NCBI GenBank assembly: GCA_037178675.1
Contig: JAYMGJ010000141.1
Span: 1-64,000 of the forward strand
Length of the DNA: 64,000 bases
From: Scleroderma bovista
Taxonomy: Eukaryota > Basidiomycota > Agaricomycetes > Boletales > Sclerodermataceae
Direction of reading: 5' to 3'
The position numbers and the translations under genes are program-made. Positions 47,420 to 58,979 of the stretch are shown piece by piece. The notes under the pieces are model-generated. The model worked only from the letters and a program-made list of their open reading frames with translations. It was not told where the DNA came from and searched no databases. Position 1 is the stretch's first letter, and each line of letters begins with the position of its first letter.

Positions 47420-48370
47420 ATGTTCATCATCAACTGGTTCTGGGATATCCTTGCCCAGCTGGGTATGTTGAATGTTTGTACATGGGACTCTCCCAAATTC
47501 AGTGATACCCCATTCAGGCTTAATGCACAAGAATGCCAAAATCCTCTTCCTTGGGCTTGACAATGCCGGAAAGACGGTGAGCCCTCTTAACCCTTGCAAA
47601 TCCCGGCGTGCTTAGGTTATGTCCTTGGAAGACCCTCCTGCACATGCTGAAGAACGACAGACTGGCAACCCTCCAGCCCACTCTTCACCCAAGTAACCAC
47701 CCCCCCTCCCCGTACTTAAATTCACCGCGCTCATTTTCTTCAACTAGCGTCGGAGGAACTGGCTATCGGGAATGTCAAGTTCACCACTTACGATCTCGGA
47801 GGACACCAACAGGGTGTGTATCGACTCAATTGCTCGTTTGCCGGGCGAGACACCTAATTTGGACAATCACAGCTCGTCGTCTCTGGAGAGATTACTTCCC
47901 CGAGGTAGACGGCATTGTCTTCTTGGTCGACTCCGCCGACTATGAACGCTTTGCCGAGTCTAAAGCTGAACTGGATGCACTCCTTTCAATCGAGGAGCTT
48001 GCAAAGGTACCTTTCTTAGTCCTTGGTAACAAGATAGACGCAATTGGCGCCGTGAGTGAAGAGGAGCTTAGGCATCACCTGGGTCTCTACCAGACAACTG
48101 GCAAGGTATGGTTTTATTCCATGTTATTCTAGTAATACTATGTTGTTAAACTACCGCAGGGTAAAGTGCCATTGAACGACATCAGGCCCATCGAGATCTT
48201 CATGTGTTCGGTCGTCCAAAGGCAAGGGTATGGAGAGGGTAAGGCTCTACTGAAATCACTACCCCTATGTACTTACCCTCTTTCGTTACCAGGCTTCCGA
48301 TGGCTTTCTCAATATGTAAGCTTTCGTTGATATTTTTCTGTACCATTGTCTGATCTGCCCACAGATATGA
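47420..48370 (+). CDS. SAR1: SAR1 small GTPase of the COPII coat
   Basis: Starts COPII vesicle formation at ER exit sites. Eight exons (47420-47462, 47518-47576, 47632-47692, 47748-47813, 47873-48105, 48160-48238, 48293-48315, 48365-48370) give 189 residues, the normal length. The amphipathic N-terminus [19 protein letters not shown] inserts in membranes. Motifs: [14 protein letters not shown], the Sar1 catalytic DLGGHQQARRLW, NKIDA, and [20 protein letters not shown]. The last exon is only ATATGA (Ile plus stop); without that splice the protein would end SQYVSFR, which does not fit the family. Upstream elements suggest stress control. Confidence 0.96.
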
Positions 48371-48562
48371 GGCATGGCTGACGTGTATGAGGGGAGGGAT
48401 ATCGTTGATCCTATGATACTCAGTTGTGAGCACTACTGTTCGATTTTCTCCTCTTCAATCTATGTCCTCCTGTCGGATTCCCCCCCCCTTTCTTCAGACT
48501 TTTACCGACCCCTCTATAGATGATTGAAAATAATATTACTCGAGTTACTACTTGCAAGGAGT

Positions 48563-50054
48563 CTACATCACGCCTGCAGTGTATCCTTCCATGATACTCC
48601 CAAGTACCCACGCGTGACCAGCGAGATATACCAGACTCCTCAGCCAGAGCCCGAAATACACATCATTGCCCATAAACTCTAGTTTGTATGCCTCCATAAG
48701 CCACAGAGCTTGCGTGCCGACCCAGACAGCGCAGCAAAGCCACGAGAATCGAATTCTCGGGGCAAGTAAAGGGAGGAAGAGGGTGTACCACAAGAAATAC
48801 TGGGATGTACACACACGATTGAACAGCACAAACGTGTATGTTTGGACAAACCATGCGAATGGAAGGTCCATTCGCCGTCTACCGAAGACAAGACCAGTGC
48901 CAATAGCAAGGGACAACTGAGGGATGAGACTCGCAAGAGGCGATTGAAGGAGATGATGGTATGTCGGAAGAGCTAGCGACTTGCTCGCAATATTTCCTGG
49001 ATACCTCAGATACGTAAGATAGAAATACGGGGAAAAATTGTGGCGATGGTCTAAACGGCGTGCGTGATACAAGAATGCCTCATACAAAAAAGGGTAACCC
49101 CAGCTATGATGCAATTATTTGGATGGCTCGATGTTCAATTGGTGGACACGTACATTGCATAGCAAAGGCCGCCCAAAGCGAAGAAGGTAGTCGCGCTGAG
49201 GATGGCGAACCGAATAGTCTTCTTGCAAACGAGTTTGCATAGATTTAAGGGGCCCTGGGGTTCCTGCCAGGCGATGGAAGCGACACAACTAGCCCCGTAG
49301 ATGACTGGGTATATTTTCCAGTGCGTGCTTATACCTAGCATGATGGCAGCCACGTCCCATCGACGACGTAGTGCATAATAGAGTGTGAGGAGAACCAGAG
49401 TGCATAGAAGCGATTCAGACGATCCACGTGTCGATATACTAAAAACCAAGGGGTTCAAGAGGTGTGATCCGGCGAGAAAGACTGCATAAGCCTCGTGCTT
49501 GAGGATAGCTCTGTTTTGCGAGGTCCCCTTTGGGTCCTTAGAAACTTCTGCGGTGTCTGGATGTGGTGTCGGTGATCTGGAATTGAGCCCGGGCAGAATC
49601 ACGGTCGCCAGTATACGGTATATGAGCACGCCGTTGAGAAGGTCACAAGCGGCGAACAAGTATTTTCCATACGACGGGTGCAAGAGTTCGTTGGGTAACA
49701 AGAACACCGCCAATAATGGCGTATACCGGTAGGTTTCACGGGTGTATGGACTGGAATGGACGTGTAAACACAGACGCATCGCCTGCCCAAGAAACCACTT
49801 CACTTTCCGATATGCAAGTCTAGCAGCTTCGTCAATGGACCAATCGCCACGTTGCCTGTCTCGACGTTTGGTTGGATCAGAAACCGTGTAGCATCGCTGA
49901 AGACGCGGTAGTCGACATCGGTGTATTTCACAATGGAGCGGGCATCATGCCACTCGCTGTAGAGAATTAGGCCGATTCGGATGAGTGCTGCTGTGGCGAA
50001 GAGAGCCCAAAAGGAGGGGATGTATCTTTGCCAGCGAGATGTGGCTTCCGCCAT
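48563..50054 (-). CDS. GPI14: GPI mannosyltransferase 1 (PIG-M)
   Basis: ER enzyme that adds the first mannose to the GPI anchor precursor, using dolichol-phosphate-mannose on the luminal side. Exons on the minus strand 49804-50054, 49154-49750 and 48563-49103 give 462 residues. The DxD-type motif is in KYTDVDYRVFSDA on the first luminal loop; PYTRETYRYTPLLA, HLLNPLVFSISTRGSSESLL, HWKIYPVIYG, and HNFSPYFYLTYL are family landmarks. About ten membrane segments are visible. A short polar insert (PTPHPDTAEVSKDPKGTSQN) sits in one loop. Divergent from the INP54-like gene. Confidence 0.94.
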
Positions 50055-50212
50055 AAGTGACAGATAGCCGGTGGTCTCGACTAGCCAGACTTGGCAGACT
50101 CCTCTGAGCTCGTCGTCGTTCGAGTCCGGCTCCTAAGTTGTTGTTCGCACGAGCTCGCTACGCATCGGCCATAGAACGTGACAGAAACCTCTGAGAGGCT
50201 CGACTCATCAAG

Positions 50213-51740
50213 ATGGGAGACTTCGAGGAGGAAAGGCTGTTGATTCAAATTGGGTCTTACAACACCAATCTCCAAGGTGGTGCTGGGTTGCCCCAAGATT
50301 TGGTGGACTGGTTGTCACCAACTCTCCAGGTATCGTCTTTTCTCTCAAAGAATCCCAGGGCACCCGACATCGTTGCCATTGGCTTTCAAGAACTATTACC
50401 GCTTCACCTTGGACGTGCGTTCTATGACCTTGCCTTGGTGCAGACACTAAATGATTCGTAAAGTCGCTGGGCTCTCGCACTCTGTAATCAATGAGAGAGA
50501 CGCGCACATACGGACGCAGATAGAGACCCATGCACCGAATAACGAATCATACTCTCTGGTGGCTAAGGCCGTCAATGTCGGCGTCGCGATGCTGGTCTAC
50601 GCCAGGGATGATACTGTCGCGCGTCGAGTATGCGATGTACAAACACAATGGACAGGCTGTGGACCTGCGTACATGGGTAATAAAGGAGCGGTGGGCATAC
50701 GATTTCGTCTTTCAAATCACGGTTCCAAGGTCGGCGAAGTCTTCACGTGGGTAACCTCTGAGGTATTTGTTCAAGGTCTCATAACCTCCTAACAGGTTCG
50801 TGTGCGCACATCTGACTGCTCATGAACCCAACCTCGCCCACCGGATAGCAGACTACAATCACATCGTCCGTACTCTCTTGTTTTCTCCCGCTCCTTCAGA
50901 TCCTTGTCACCAGGCCACTACCATGTATTCGACTTCCCATCTTTTCTTCTTTGGCGACCTAAACTTCCGGATATCAATGCCGTCCTCACCAGCCAGCGGT
51001 CGTCGGCCTTCTGAGGAAGTATTGTCCATGTTGATGGACGAGAAAACACGCGAAGCTCTAAAGGAGTACGACCAGCTTATAAATGCACGCCGAAATGGCC
51101 AAGTATTTATGGGGTTGAGGGAGGGTCCATTTTGGGCATTCAAGTGCACGTACAAATACAAGCTAGGCGAAGTCGACAAGTACAAGTAAGCCAGTCCCTT
51201 CCACTCCCCGTCCAACGCCTTGCTAAAGTTTTGTGTAGTGAGAAGCGCATACCATCATGGACGGACAGGATAATGTATGCCACATATACAGACGCGCCAG
51301 GCTCAACAGAACATTCCAACATCAACAACATTTTGTACACCTCCATCCCTTCGTACACCACCTCGGACCACGTAAGTAGTCACTGTACTACCTGATCAGG
51401 TGGCTAATGATTGTATATCCTACAGAAACCTGTAATTTCTATGCTACTTCTTCCTCGCCCAGTGTCGAACACCCCCGAAGGTTCTGATACGTCAGAGGTG
51501 GAAAGTCTGCCCCCTATGCTGCAGCTGCCGTCTACGTACAGTCCTACGCCTGACCCTCTCGCAACATTCAAGCGCTACACTGGGCGCATACTTGATCGCA
51601 TCATTGGGTACATATGGGCCCTCCTTACTGTTGTCGGTGCAGGTTCTGCCGCTGTTGGAGTATTCAATTTTCTCTGTGGTTACGTTGCCTGGAACTGGTG
51701 GTGGAAGACACCGACCTCACCCCCTGCCGAGGTTGCCTGA
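50213..51740 (+). CDS. Tail-anchored inositol polyphosphate 5-phosphatase (INP54-like)
   Basis: Removes the 5-phosphate of PI(4,5)P2. Exons 50213-50414, 50464-50746, 50796-51185, 51239-51371 and 51426-51740 give 440 residues. Seen: IQIGSYNTNLQGG at the start, DIVAIGFQELLPL, FVCAHLTAHE, FFGDLNFRI (metal and phosphate contacts), RIPSWTDRIMY, and TSDHKPV, all active-site motifs of the class. No SAC, OCRL or RhoGAP domain is present. A C-terminal hydrophobic stretch (WALLTVVGAGSAAVGVFNF) followed by about 20 residues suggests a tail anchor, as in yeast Inp54 of the ER; ER location is inferred. Confidence 0.9.
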
Positions 51741-51880
51741 GCACTTAGTCTTCTTGTTCATTATGATTTATATGTGTTAGTACTCCAATAATGCCACATC
51801 AATGCCAAAATTTGTATTCGGGCTTAGCTTAGTAGTAGTAGCGGCGCTGTTTAGATCCAACTTGCTAATCGACTGTCACG

Positions 51881-52463
51881 ATGGTGAGCTCGACATAAGC
51901 CGTCTTTCCCTGTCTACTAGATGTGACTGCCAACAGTCCCATACAGTAGATATCCCCAAGGAACTCAAGGATTCGTTGCGCAAATTCCGTTTCGCAAGGC
52001 GCAGCCAAGGCAGCGCAGCTCTTGTCATCAAGATCAACAAGGCGAAACTCATCATGGAGGAAATGGAACAGTTTGACAATATTTCGATCGAAGAACTCGC
52101 TGAAGGTATTGCAGTCAGCTTCTTGCTCAAGCTTTGGGATCAACGCTTGATCTGTAGAACTACCCGATAACTCGCCCCGATATGTTGTACTGTCATATGA
52201 GCTGAAACACACAGATGGAAGGACCTCTTTTCCGCTGGTCCTGATAAACTGGGCACCACCAACCTGCGAGACCTCGATGTTGACACTGCATGCGAGTGCA
52301 TTGATTGACTTCCAGACTACTGTACGTGCCAGGACAGTCGAATTGAGTTCACGGGTTACAACTTATTGTACTCCAGGCGGACGTGAGCAAGGTGATAGAA
52401 ATGCGGGATGGGGCGGAGGGATTAACCAAGGAAATCGTAGATTCCAAGCTTCTTAGTGTGTAG
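51881..52463 (+). CDS. AIM7: Glia maturation factor homologue (ADF/cofilin family)
   Basis: Binds Arp2/3 and removes actin branches. Exons 51881-51883, 51937-52105, 52158-52321 and 52377-52463 give 140 residues, the standard GMF size. The sequence reads SHTVDIPKELKDSLRKFRFA, then INKAKLIMEEMEQFDNISIE, YVVLSYELKHTDGRTSFPLV, LINWAPPTCETSMLTLHASA, and TTADVSKVIEMRDG. The first exon is just the start codon ATG, followed at once by gtgagc; this was chosen because every other start lacks the family N-terminus or meets a stop. The spliced N-terminus M-SHTVDIP is what the family shows. Confidence 0.92.
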
Positions 52464-52591
52464 CGTTGACAATTTTATCCATGAGTTGTTGTTCGACGAT
52501 CACGCGAACTTAACCGAGGGGCAACAGGCACCCCTCCAACTCCTCGGGTGATATAATTGTGGATTGTGTCAAGTATAAGAGTAGCGAGATT

Positions 52592-53752
52592 CTACTCCCT
52601 AGGGACGAATGGACTAGTGACACGCTTGGAACGGGCCTCGATGACTGTTGGGAGACCCTGTGTCATTGCCTTGGTACCGGCAGGGAAAGGAAGATCATCT
52701 ACACCCTTTGGCAAAACCTTCTCGTATGCACCGATGGCCTGGTGTGCCTTGGCCAATGTTACAAGCTTCTTTTTAGCATCACGTATTAAAACCTGGGCAT
52801 CATCCACGCCCGGAACGGCACCCTTGACGAATATCAAATCTAGATTGGTGTCGACTCGCATGACAGTGAGGTTTTGCACAGTAATGCGTTTACCACCAAG
52901 CCGGCCGGCCATTTTTCTCCCTGGCCATACTCTTCCAGGATCCTGCAGATGGGTTAGATTCCAAATTGACGCGTATGGGTGACATGACGAACCTGGTGTG
53001 CACCAGTTGCACCTGCAGAGCGGTGTGATACGGATACACCATGACTAGCTCGCAGACCTCTGAAGTTCCAGCGTTTCATAACACCCTGGAATCCTTTGCC
53101 AATACTGTAAGGAAGATGGCCATGTGTAACTAATTCACAGAGGAATGACCAAATGTACGCACGAGTTTGCAATGACATCGACATATTGTCCCGGGACAAA
53201 ATGTATGGCAGACAAAGTGGTCCCTATAACAATATCTAGACATTCCTTATTGACTTTCAATGCCAAATAAACTTACCGACCGGGATGTGCGCGTCTGGAC
53301 TCACGGGAAACTCCCTGACGATGTATTTTGGTGGAACTTTAGCTTTCCGGAAGTGACCCTTCATCTGAGCTGTCGTTCTCTTATTTGGACGGTCGGACGC
53401 GGCGACTTGAACGGCGTGGTACTCTGAGCGGTCGGCACGCGTAGTCACAATATTGGCAGTCACTTGACAATTCTCGAGCTGCTCAATGCAGCGGTCAAGA
53501 CATTTCGCGTAAAGCCATGCTGGAACGTACTTGGAGAACCGTCACTGGAACCCGCGCACCGTTGTCGTCCCACATAGCGGTCATTCCCCGCTTGCGAGCG
53601 ATGAGACCGGTTCGAATGGAGTCTGCCGTCCACTTGGGACCTGATTGGGATGATTCCACGGCGTCTGCGAGATTAACTACTGTCGTGCGTATGTGCCTGC
53701 ATTGTCGCAGTATCTGCTGTGGGGTTTGAGTGAGTGACCACAGTCTGAGCAT
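52592..53752 (-). CDS. MRPL9: Mitochondrial ribosomal protein uL3m
   Basis: Large-subunit mitoribosome protein at the peptidyl-transferase region. Exons on the minus strand 53531-53752, 53277-53478, 53163-53223, 52993-53104 and 52592-52942 give 315 residues. A basic, Ser/Thr-rich leader with few acids ([20 protein letters not shown]) suits mitochondrial import. Seen: [73 protein letters not shown], all uL3 family signatures. Cytosolic L3 is excluded by size. Its ATG is only 68 bp from that of the RRN6-like gene. Confidence 0.93.
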
Positions 53753-53820
53753 CGTCGAGTGAGGGTAAAGGCGTGAATTTTCGTAATAAATTGTTCTTTC
53801 CTAAACCAGCAAATGTCGGA

Positions 53821-56800
53821 ATGGAACAGCGTTGGCCCACTGACGAAAGGCAGACCCAGACACGACACGAAGAGAAAGACAAGGACCTCAATTTCTGGCG
53901 CTGGCCCCACCTTGACCATGGCTCACTTGGTCGGGTCACCCTCGTAGAGCAGGGTGGTCGACTGACCTGGTCAACTGTCGTCGACACAACCCGAAGTAAG
54001 TTAACCATATGCCGTATTTTCTCGTTAAATAGTGGTTCAGGGCGAAGGATCATCCCACTGGGCGGGTCTGCAAGAATCTTCCCTGAAACACGTCCCGCCG
54101 ACATTGACTTGCGTGAACATTCCACGCGCAAACGTTCCGAACAAGGAGTAGGTCCCTATTTCTCTTAATCGTTCGATGCGATGCAACCTTGCCCACAGTT
54201 GCAATACCTTCGTACGTACTTTCCGGATGCAGATTTTCCCGGTGAGCTTGTGCGAGATGAGCTCGTCGCTCAAGACAAAGAAGTTGAGCCGTTTGATCCA
54301 TTCTTGGGTAACTTGTTGGAGTTGTCACTCTTGCATCGCACGGAAAATATGTATAACGTGCTCTTTCCAATGGGAAGCCTGAACAACGAACTGAGTTAGC
54401 CTCCATGCGTTGTCCTTTCCGGTTCCAAATAGTGACCAAACCTTGATAGATGTATCCTCGATGGTCCCAAACACTTCCGGAAACTTGATCTTCAAGGCAT
54501 CCGGCGTTCGCTCATTCACATTCGAGACACCAATTCTACAAATTTCCTCTCCTGTTTTATCATCGCATGATCCTCCACCTCTATCTAATACCGCTCTCGT
54601 TCGTACCTACACCTCAGTTTCACTAATAACAATTTCCCCCTCCGTGGATGGTCCATACTCGAAAATATCGAAAAATATCGACATCACCCGTTCTGACACC
54701 GGTGACATACCGATAATGGATTCACGTATTCTTGGAGCAGGTCCAGATATAGTCGCAATTAATCGCATTGGACATGTATACAAATGTAATGTTTATGGAG
54801 CCGGTAAAGCAATGTAAGTGTTACCGCTGTTCAGTGAGGTTTGTTGCTCATCTTATGATATAGGCAAATAATCGAGGGGAGCGGCACTTCCGTCGGTGAC
54901 AGCCAAGCTTACCCCATGGACCATTTCTGGCAGCTTGGCGTGACGGACCGCAATGATGAGTGCTTTCTTGCTTCCAGAACCAGTGTCAGACACTGGGATT
55001 TTCGGGTAAGTTCATGCGACTGAGATGACGGATTTGTAAAACCTACAGGGGTCTTATAGACAAATAAAAGTGCTACGGTTATCTTCTCCCTTGATAATCC
55101 TAGAGAGGTCGTTACCTCTTATGAGACCCAGGGATTAGATCATCTTAGCCGGGTCACCACAACTGGTCATGTTGTTTGGCTTGATGATCGATATCGTAAC
55201 AAGCCCTTGCTAAGTTTCAAGCACCATAGGAGTCGTGATATGACACTCAGAACATTAACCATTCAACTCAAGGCTGGTTGGTCTGTCCTCCTTGACCAAG
55301 CTGGACTCTTATCTTAGAGCCTATTAGGTTCCATGTCGCTATTAACTTCCCGCAAGAACAGCTTAGCTACTGTCTATGACGTTAACAGAGGTGCGGACAA
55401 CCTGGTACACTGCAATTCCACTCCCATTTGCCTACCCTGGGACACACCAATGTTCACGAGATGCACTGGACTTGCGTTGGTGGCATCATCCTGCGGGTCA
55501 GGCATGTCTCTTCTTCGATTGACCCACCAGGGGAGTATTCATCGGCAGGACATCCGGGTGGTCACTAGCAAAGAGGTTGAGACGCAGCCCGCTAGGGAGG
55601 ACGCTCTCACTTATGAATGGGATGTGGATGTCCAGAACTTGGATGAGAAAGCAAAAGACCTGCCCCCCCTTTTTGGCCCTGCTGCAGGAAGGCACCTCAC
55701 TGAAGTTGACTTACGTGCAGCATACGAGAGTGAGTACCATTGTCTTACAGAGCATGATTAACATTCAGCATTTCCGTAGGGATATTTACCTTGAAAGGAC
55801 ACGGCGACGATGAACCAAGGGAAGATATCTCTGCCATGCTTAATCGATTCCCTGATGTTTGGCAACAAGGCGAAGTTCCCTTCAAAGGCGTGCTGACGAC
55901 GTAGGTCCTTTTTAAAATACTACGTCATTTACTGAGTGCTTCCAGGCTTGACATAGTCACTTATGTCGCAGAGGAATCGAAAGTTCCGGCGTGGACGGAC
56001 TTCTTCGCAGGTCGCACCATAGACTGCAAACAAAGATTTCGCGCGCTTATGAGTGGTAATCTATCTACCCAAGATCTAGCTAGTCGTGCACCTTGGCGTT
56101 ACAGCATCCTCGAGACGGTGCGCCGCCTACCCTACGAAATTTCAAGTGACTGGCCTTCGTTTCACGAGCGGCTGAAGAAGCTGGAGTTAAGAAACGAAGA
56201 GAAGTCTACCGCGTCTCTTCGGCGGGAAAGCGAATCACAGGAATGTGTCATCGTTGATCTTGCCTTGTCCTGTGATGCGTTTTCGCCTCAGCCCATCGCA
56301 AAACCCTATTCTGCAGATATAAAGCCTAGCGCAATCCCAGAAGAGCCACCCGAAGTCCACTTCGGCTACTTTCATCCCGTTCGCAAAATCGGTATCAACC
56401 GTTACAGCACAGGGGATACGTCCATGTCACTTTGTGAAGAAAGCACGGCGGTCTCAAGTCCACTAGGAGTGCGACTGTTGCTTGCCGAATGGGAGGTAGG
56501 AACCGACGTCGAGAACTATGTGTACCATGACCCATACAACACGACGGAATCTGTTGGGGCGCCCGCGCCTCCACGGCGAAAGCAGGCTCTGTCGACTGCT
56601 GAGGAGGCTGCGCAGTTGCATGGGAGGCCATCTGTACCACATACCATGGTGGCGCCGAAGCAACGTCCTCCGACTGTCGTAACAGCGGCTGTCACGCAAC
56701 CGGACTGGAAACTATTAGGCACACAAGTTACCCGGATGGTGGAGAACAATTACTCACAGGAAATACCGTTCAACCCCAATTTCGATGCCTTCTCCCAGGA

Positions 56801-56897
56801 ACTCATGACAAGCACACAAGTTCTCCCCGGACCTTATGGAGGTCGACCGAGTGTTGGGAAGAAGAAGCCAGCCAAGAAGAGGGTGGGGGGATTTTGA
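53821..56897 (+). CDS. RRN6/TAF1C-like RNA polymerase I core factor subunit (one junction unresolved)
   Basis: Probable subunit of the Pol I core factor, which positions polymerase at the rDNA promoter. Resolved exons: 53821-53995, 54041-54147, 54199 to about 54394, about 54400-54813, 54864-55005, 55060-55276, 55328-55729, 55780-55900, 55946-56897 (roughly 770 residues). The N-terminal half shows a degenerate WD-type pattern (FWRWPHLDHGSLG, VLFPMGSLNNEL, HWDFR, HVVWLDDRY); the C-terminal part is helical with PWRYSILETVRRL. The protein ends in STQVLPGPYGGR and a basic KKKPAKKRVGGF, the typical end of Rrn6-type proteins as I remember it. Around 54395-54410 the frame must change by one base and I found no canonical intron that does it; a sequence error, odd intron or mutation are options. 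Confidence 0.7.
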
Positions 56898-57338
56898 TTT
56901 TTTAAGGCCCCGTATATGATACGTTATCTCGGGGAATCTGTACTCTTGAACTGTACCTGTATCTTATTTTGAAGTTTGACTCTTGAGGGGGTAGTTGTTG
57001 CGCCCAAGTACTTCCCGTTTAGGTACGCTCCAACAAACCGTAGAGAAAAGTCCAATTGTGTCTACATCTTCAGCTCTTCTTCCTGGTTCCGTCCAGTTCA
57101 CAAAACCCACGCCTACATTATCGTCTGGCAAGTATTATCGTCGACCTGTGTATCGCACCAAACTGGGATTTGTGACTGGTCTAGGACCATCCAGCGAAGG
57201 AAGCTTGGACCATGGATAGTGCTAGGTTTGACATACCCAGCTCTCTCAAGGTATCCTTTCAAACGCTTATATGTCCTCTATAGTATCCCCCCCAATCCTT
57301 GGTTCGATAATGCTGCTTTTAACGATACTTTACGGCGT
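56898..57338. other. RRN6-like 3' flank and unresolved 5' part of the carrier gene
   Basis: The end of this stretch probably includes a 5' exon of the carrier: the frame before 57339 is open and reads PNPWFDNAAFNDTLRR, which suits a carrier N-terminus. I could not place the upstream exon or its start; an ATG at 57213 followed by a donor at 57252 is a candidate. Confidence 0.35.
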
Positions 57339-58694
57339 ATGGCTTCATTGTTTGTAACCAATCTCGGGATGCTGAATGGCGGGCGTGCAGGAAACAAGTC
57401 TGTGGTATGTGCGCTCTCAGCGAGCTACATTTCAACATTCGTAGGGTACCCGGTGCGATCTTCTCCCTTCTTACTGTCTGCGTTCTTCGATACCATTGTT
57501 CGGGCAGCTGGATTCATTGAAGTCGCGACTGCAAACGACCAAAACACGAACGCCTCTACTAAACCTTGCAGGGCTTGTATACCGTGAAGAAGGCTTGATT
57601 GGGTTTTACAGGGGACTTTGGATCCCGCTCGTGACTATATCCTTCGTCCGTGAGTTTATCGCCTTTCCGGGCTCTTGGCCTTCTGATTCGAGCATCCTCT
57701 AGGCACCGCCTCCTTTACCATTTACAGTGATACTAAGGAGTATTGCAACAGGAAGAACTATTTTACTGGTGACAACATGTATGATGCAGCGTTTGCGGGA
57801 GGTATAAGCGGAACTCTGTCAGGTTCATTGATATCGTTCGGGAGTGCACGTATGTTGTCTATTTCATCCTATTCCCATTGCTGACACCGATCGCTGGTGT
57901 AGCGTTTGAACTCGTGAAAGTACGAGTAACACTCGGTCTATCATCAATCCCTAATATTTGATTCTTAGGTCCGTAGGCAATTGGAGTACAGCATTGCCGC
58001 GACCAAGGGAGTCCATCTGGTCAAACCGCCAAATACAATTGAAGCAGTTCGTGACATCATTCGGACACACGGTATATCTGGCCTTTACCTTGGTTTTCGG
58101 TTGCATTTTCGTGAGTTGCTCTAGTCATTAAACATCCTTACTCTGCACCTTAGCTACTTTCTTCTCAGTACGAGACACGACTGGAACCGCTTTATATTTC
58201 TTCGAATATGATGCCCTGCGACATTTACTCGGTCGGCGGCGCACTGGTGAGCAAGGTCCAACACCCCATGGGCTACCGGTACCTGTTTCTTTGATTCCCT
58301 TTTTCTGCGGTTCATTTGCTGGTGTCACCTCATGGGCTTTGATCTACCCGCTTGACGTGTAAGTTGGAGTCAATGGCGTCGGCCATTCATTTAATGGTTC
58401 GCCTGCAGTGTGAAGACGAAAGTTCAACAACGTGCGTTGGCTGGTTCTCCTCCCAAGGGAGTACGAGAGACCATCCATCGCCTCGTTCGAGGTATAGCAG
58501 GATCTTTCTCTTCTTTTTTCCGCCTTAAATTCTTGGATGTAGGTCCGGACCCCAATGACCCGAAGCCACTACTTGCTGGTATCACCCGGATATATCGTGG
58601 TCTTGGCGTCAGCGCAGTGCGAAGTATTACTACGCATGGATTGCTGTGGACATTCTTCGACTTTACTTCACATTATATCGACCATTTGACGTGA
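57339..58694 (+). CDS. Mitochondrial carrier family (SLC25-like) protein
   Basis: Inner-membrane solute carrier, substrate not assigned. Exons 57339-57452, 57508-57649, 57703-57849, 57903-57919, 57969-58110, 58169-58358 and 58409-58694 give at least 345 residues; the N-terminus may extend upstream. Three repeats are visible with the carrier signature: GYPLDSLKSRLQ, APFELVKVRRQLE, and YPLDVVKTKVQQR, each at the end of an odd-numbered helix, and matching even-helix motifs such as GLIGFYRGLWIPL and GISGLYLGFRLHF. One exon is only 17 nt. A longer loop (RRTGEQGPTPHG) lies in the middle. In layout it resembles yeast YMR166C-type carriers, which is a guess. Confidence 0.85.
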
Positions 58695-58979
58695 TCTTTA
58701 CGTCGATACCACGCCGTCGCTTCGTGAAGCGACGTCTAGAAACTTGGAAATAATTTCCGGGCTATCTGGGGTCTTGAGGTGGATGTTGCGGGACATCAGA
58801 TAAGTTATAACATCAGCACGATTTATCATGCAGCCTACATTACTTCTGATTATTCTCGGAAGTTCATTATACAATGTACAATGGAAGTACGCAAAATACA
58901 AAGTAACGTATGTGTAAATATTTAACCATCATTTACTTTTCTGCCCTCTTCCTTGGCGAGTGGGTCAATGGTGGAATCT

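Noticed and set aside
48308..48328. SAR1 ending in VSFR by reading through the last donor
   Set aside because: Family members end SQYI; a donor at 48316 and an acceptor at 48364 restore that end exactly.
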